64,000 nucleotides of DNA from positions 3,906,001 to 3,970,000 of the forward strand of contig CM055617.1 of the NCBI GenBank assembly GCA_029379385.1, written 5' to 3'. Source of the DNA: Quillaja saponaria. Its lineage: Eukaryota; Streptophyta; Magnoliopsida; Fabales; Quillajaceae. Of the stretch, positions 63,186-64,000 are shown one piece after another. The translations under genes and the position numbers were made by a program. The notes beneath the pieces are model-generated. The model did not search any database and had not been told where the DNA came from. It saw nothing but the letters and a program-made list of their open reading frames with translations. Each line of letters opens with the position of its first letter. Position 1 is the stretch's first letter.

Positions 63186-64000
63186 ATGTCTTCCACCGCT
63201 GATTCCGCCGTATCCGGTTCTGGTGCCGGTGAGATCATGCTGTTTGGGGTTAGAGTTGTTGTTGATTCGATGAGGAAGAGTGTGAGTATGAGCAATCTTT
63301 CCCAGTACGAGCATCCACAAGATATCTCAAATAACAATAACAACAAAGAAGATGTTGTGGCTACCGGTTATGCCTCCGCCGACGATGCTGTTCCTCACAA
63401 TTCCGGCGGGCATCGTGAGCGCGAGCGTAAACGAGGTTCGATTGAGATCTCTATTCGATTATTAACTCCTTTGTTTTGGGTTTTTGGATTGTTTAATTTG
63501 CCAAAATCTTTGTTCCTGCGTGCTGAAAACTAAAAAAAGGAATCTTTGTCAAAGCAAAAGATTTCTTGTACACTATTATTGATTTGCATGCCAAAATTTT
63601 AGTTTTTCCTTTGACTTAATGTGAAATCTCCTTCTTGTTTACTTATTGGTTGTATAATTTTTCCCGGAAAAGGATTTGTATAATTGTTGTCGTTGTTGAC
63701 TTCTATACTCTCAAATTTCTTTCTTTAAAAAAAAAAAAAAAAAAAAGAACTATTTTCAATTTCGAAAAGCAATAGTTTAATGTTTAGATAGCTATGCTGT
63801 GGATGCTAGATTGAAATTTTGTGATTTTGTTTTCTGGGATTTGTATATCAGGGGTTCCATGGACTGAGGAAGAACACAAGCTATTTTTGCTGGGGTTGCA
63901 GAAAGTAGGGAAAGGAGATTGGAGAGGAATCTCTAGGAACTTTGTGAAGACAAGGACGCCAACACAGGTTGCCAGCCATGCTCAGAAATACTTTCTCCGG
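63186..64000 (+). CDS. SHAQKYF-class single-MYB transcription factor (3' truncated by window)
   Basis: Nuclear single-repeat MYB; relatives bind I-box/TATCCA-like elements and act in sugar, hormone and stress responses. Exon 1 (63186-63435) begins [20 protein letters not shown] and contains [20 protein letters not shown], the conserved N-terminal motif of one subgroup. Exon 2 (63852 to beyond the window) starts [20 protein letters not shown] and continues [20 protein letters not shown] and [10 protein letters not shown], the complete MYB repeat with its signature. No CCHC zinc knuckle precedes it, which separates it from KUA1-type members. It resembles the gene next to pTAC2 in Arabidopsis by recall. 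The C-terminal part is outside the window. Confidence 0.92.

Noticed and set aside
1..64000. CRISPR arrays, operons or bacterial mobile elements
   Set aside because: The sequence is plant nuclear DNA with spliced genes; no regularly spaced repeats or prokaryotic gene clusters were seen.

Overview
The window is nuclear DNA of a flowering plant, most likely a eudicot. Genes have GT-AG introns and are separated by long AT-rich spacers. The proteins belong to plant families (DEL-type E2F, type-A response regulator, EDS1, group I formin, TORTIFOLIA-like, SHAQKYF MYB), and decayed plant transposons lie between them. I cannot name the species. Gene models were built by hand from splice signals, frame continuity and remembered family sequence; no search was run.

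Layout. 0.2-9 kb: an atypical E2F (E2FE/DEL type, minus strand, C-terminus not seen) and the APC/C subunit APC8/CDC23 (plus) share a 521-bp divergent promoter, followed by a B12D gene (minus). 9-15.8 kb: AT-rich spacer with one doubtful transcript-like island. 15.9-30.7 kb: a type-A cytokinin response regulator (plus); a formin whose frame is broken in two places (plus); the immune regulator EDS1 (plus), with a duplicated upstream region; a displaced 258-bp copy of the formin FH2 exon inside a direct repeat; and a C4C4 RING protein (minus). 34.1-36.7 kb: a TORTIFOLIA1-like microtubule protein. 36.7-43.9 kb: spacer with Tourist-like MITEs. 43.9-45.6 kb: an F-box/LRR relic. 46.1-51.4 kb: a plant coiled-coil protein with one frameshift (minus). 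53-58 kb: an unprocessed, decayed pTAC2-like PPR gene carrying a solo Copia LTR. 63.2 kb to the end: the first two exons of a SHAQKYF MYB gene.

How it fits together. From memory, the order DEL1 - APC8 - B12D - ARR - EDS1 - RING resembles the Arabidopsis chromosome 3 segment around At3g48070-At3g48160, and ARR - RING - unknown protein - pTAC2 - MYB resembles the chromosome 1 segment around At1g74840-At1g74890. The window may therefore keep an arrangement that Arabidopsis split between two duplicated segments. The genes are independently transcribed, with no operon-like logic. The closest functional link is the divergent DEL/APC8 pair, both in cell-cycle control. I found no convincing new molecular system. 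The most unusual items are the displaced formin exon, the pTAC2 relic with its LTR, the duplicated EDS1 upstream region, and the single-base frameshifts in otherwise intact genes.
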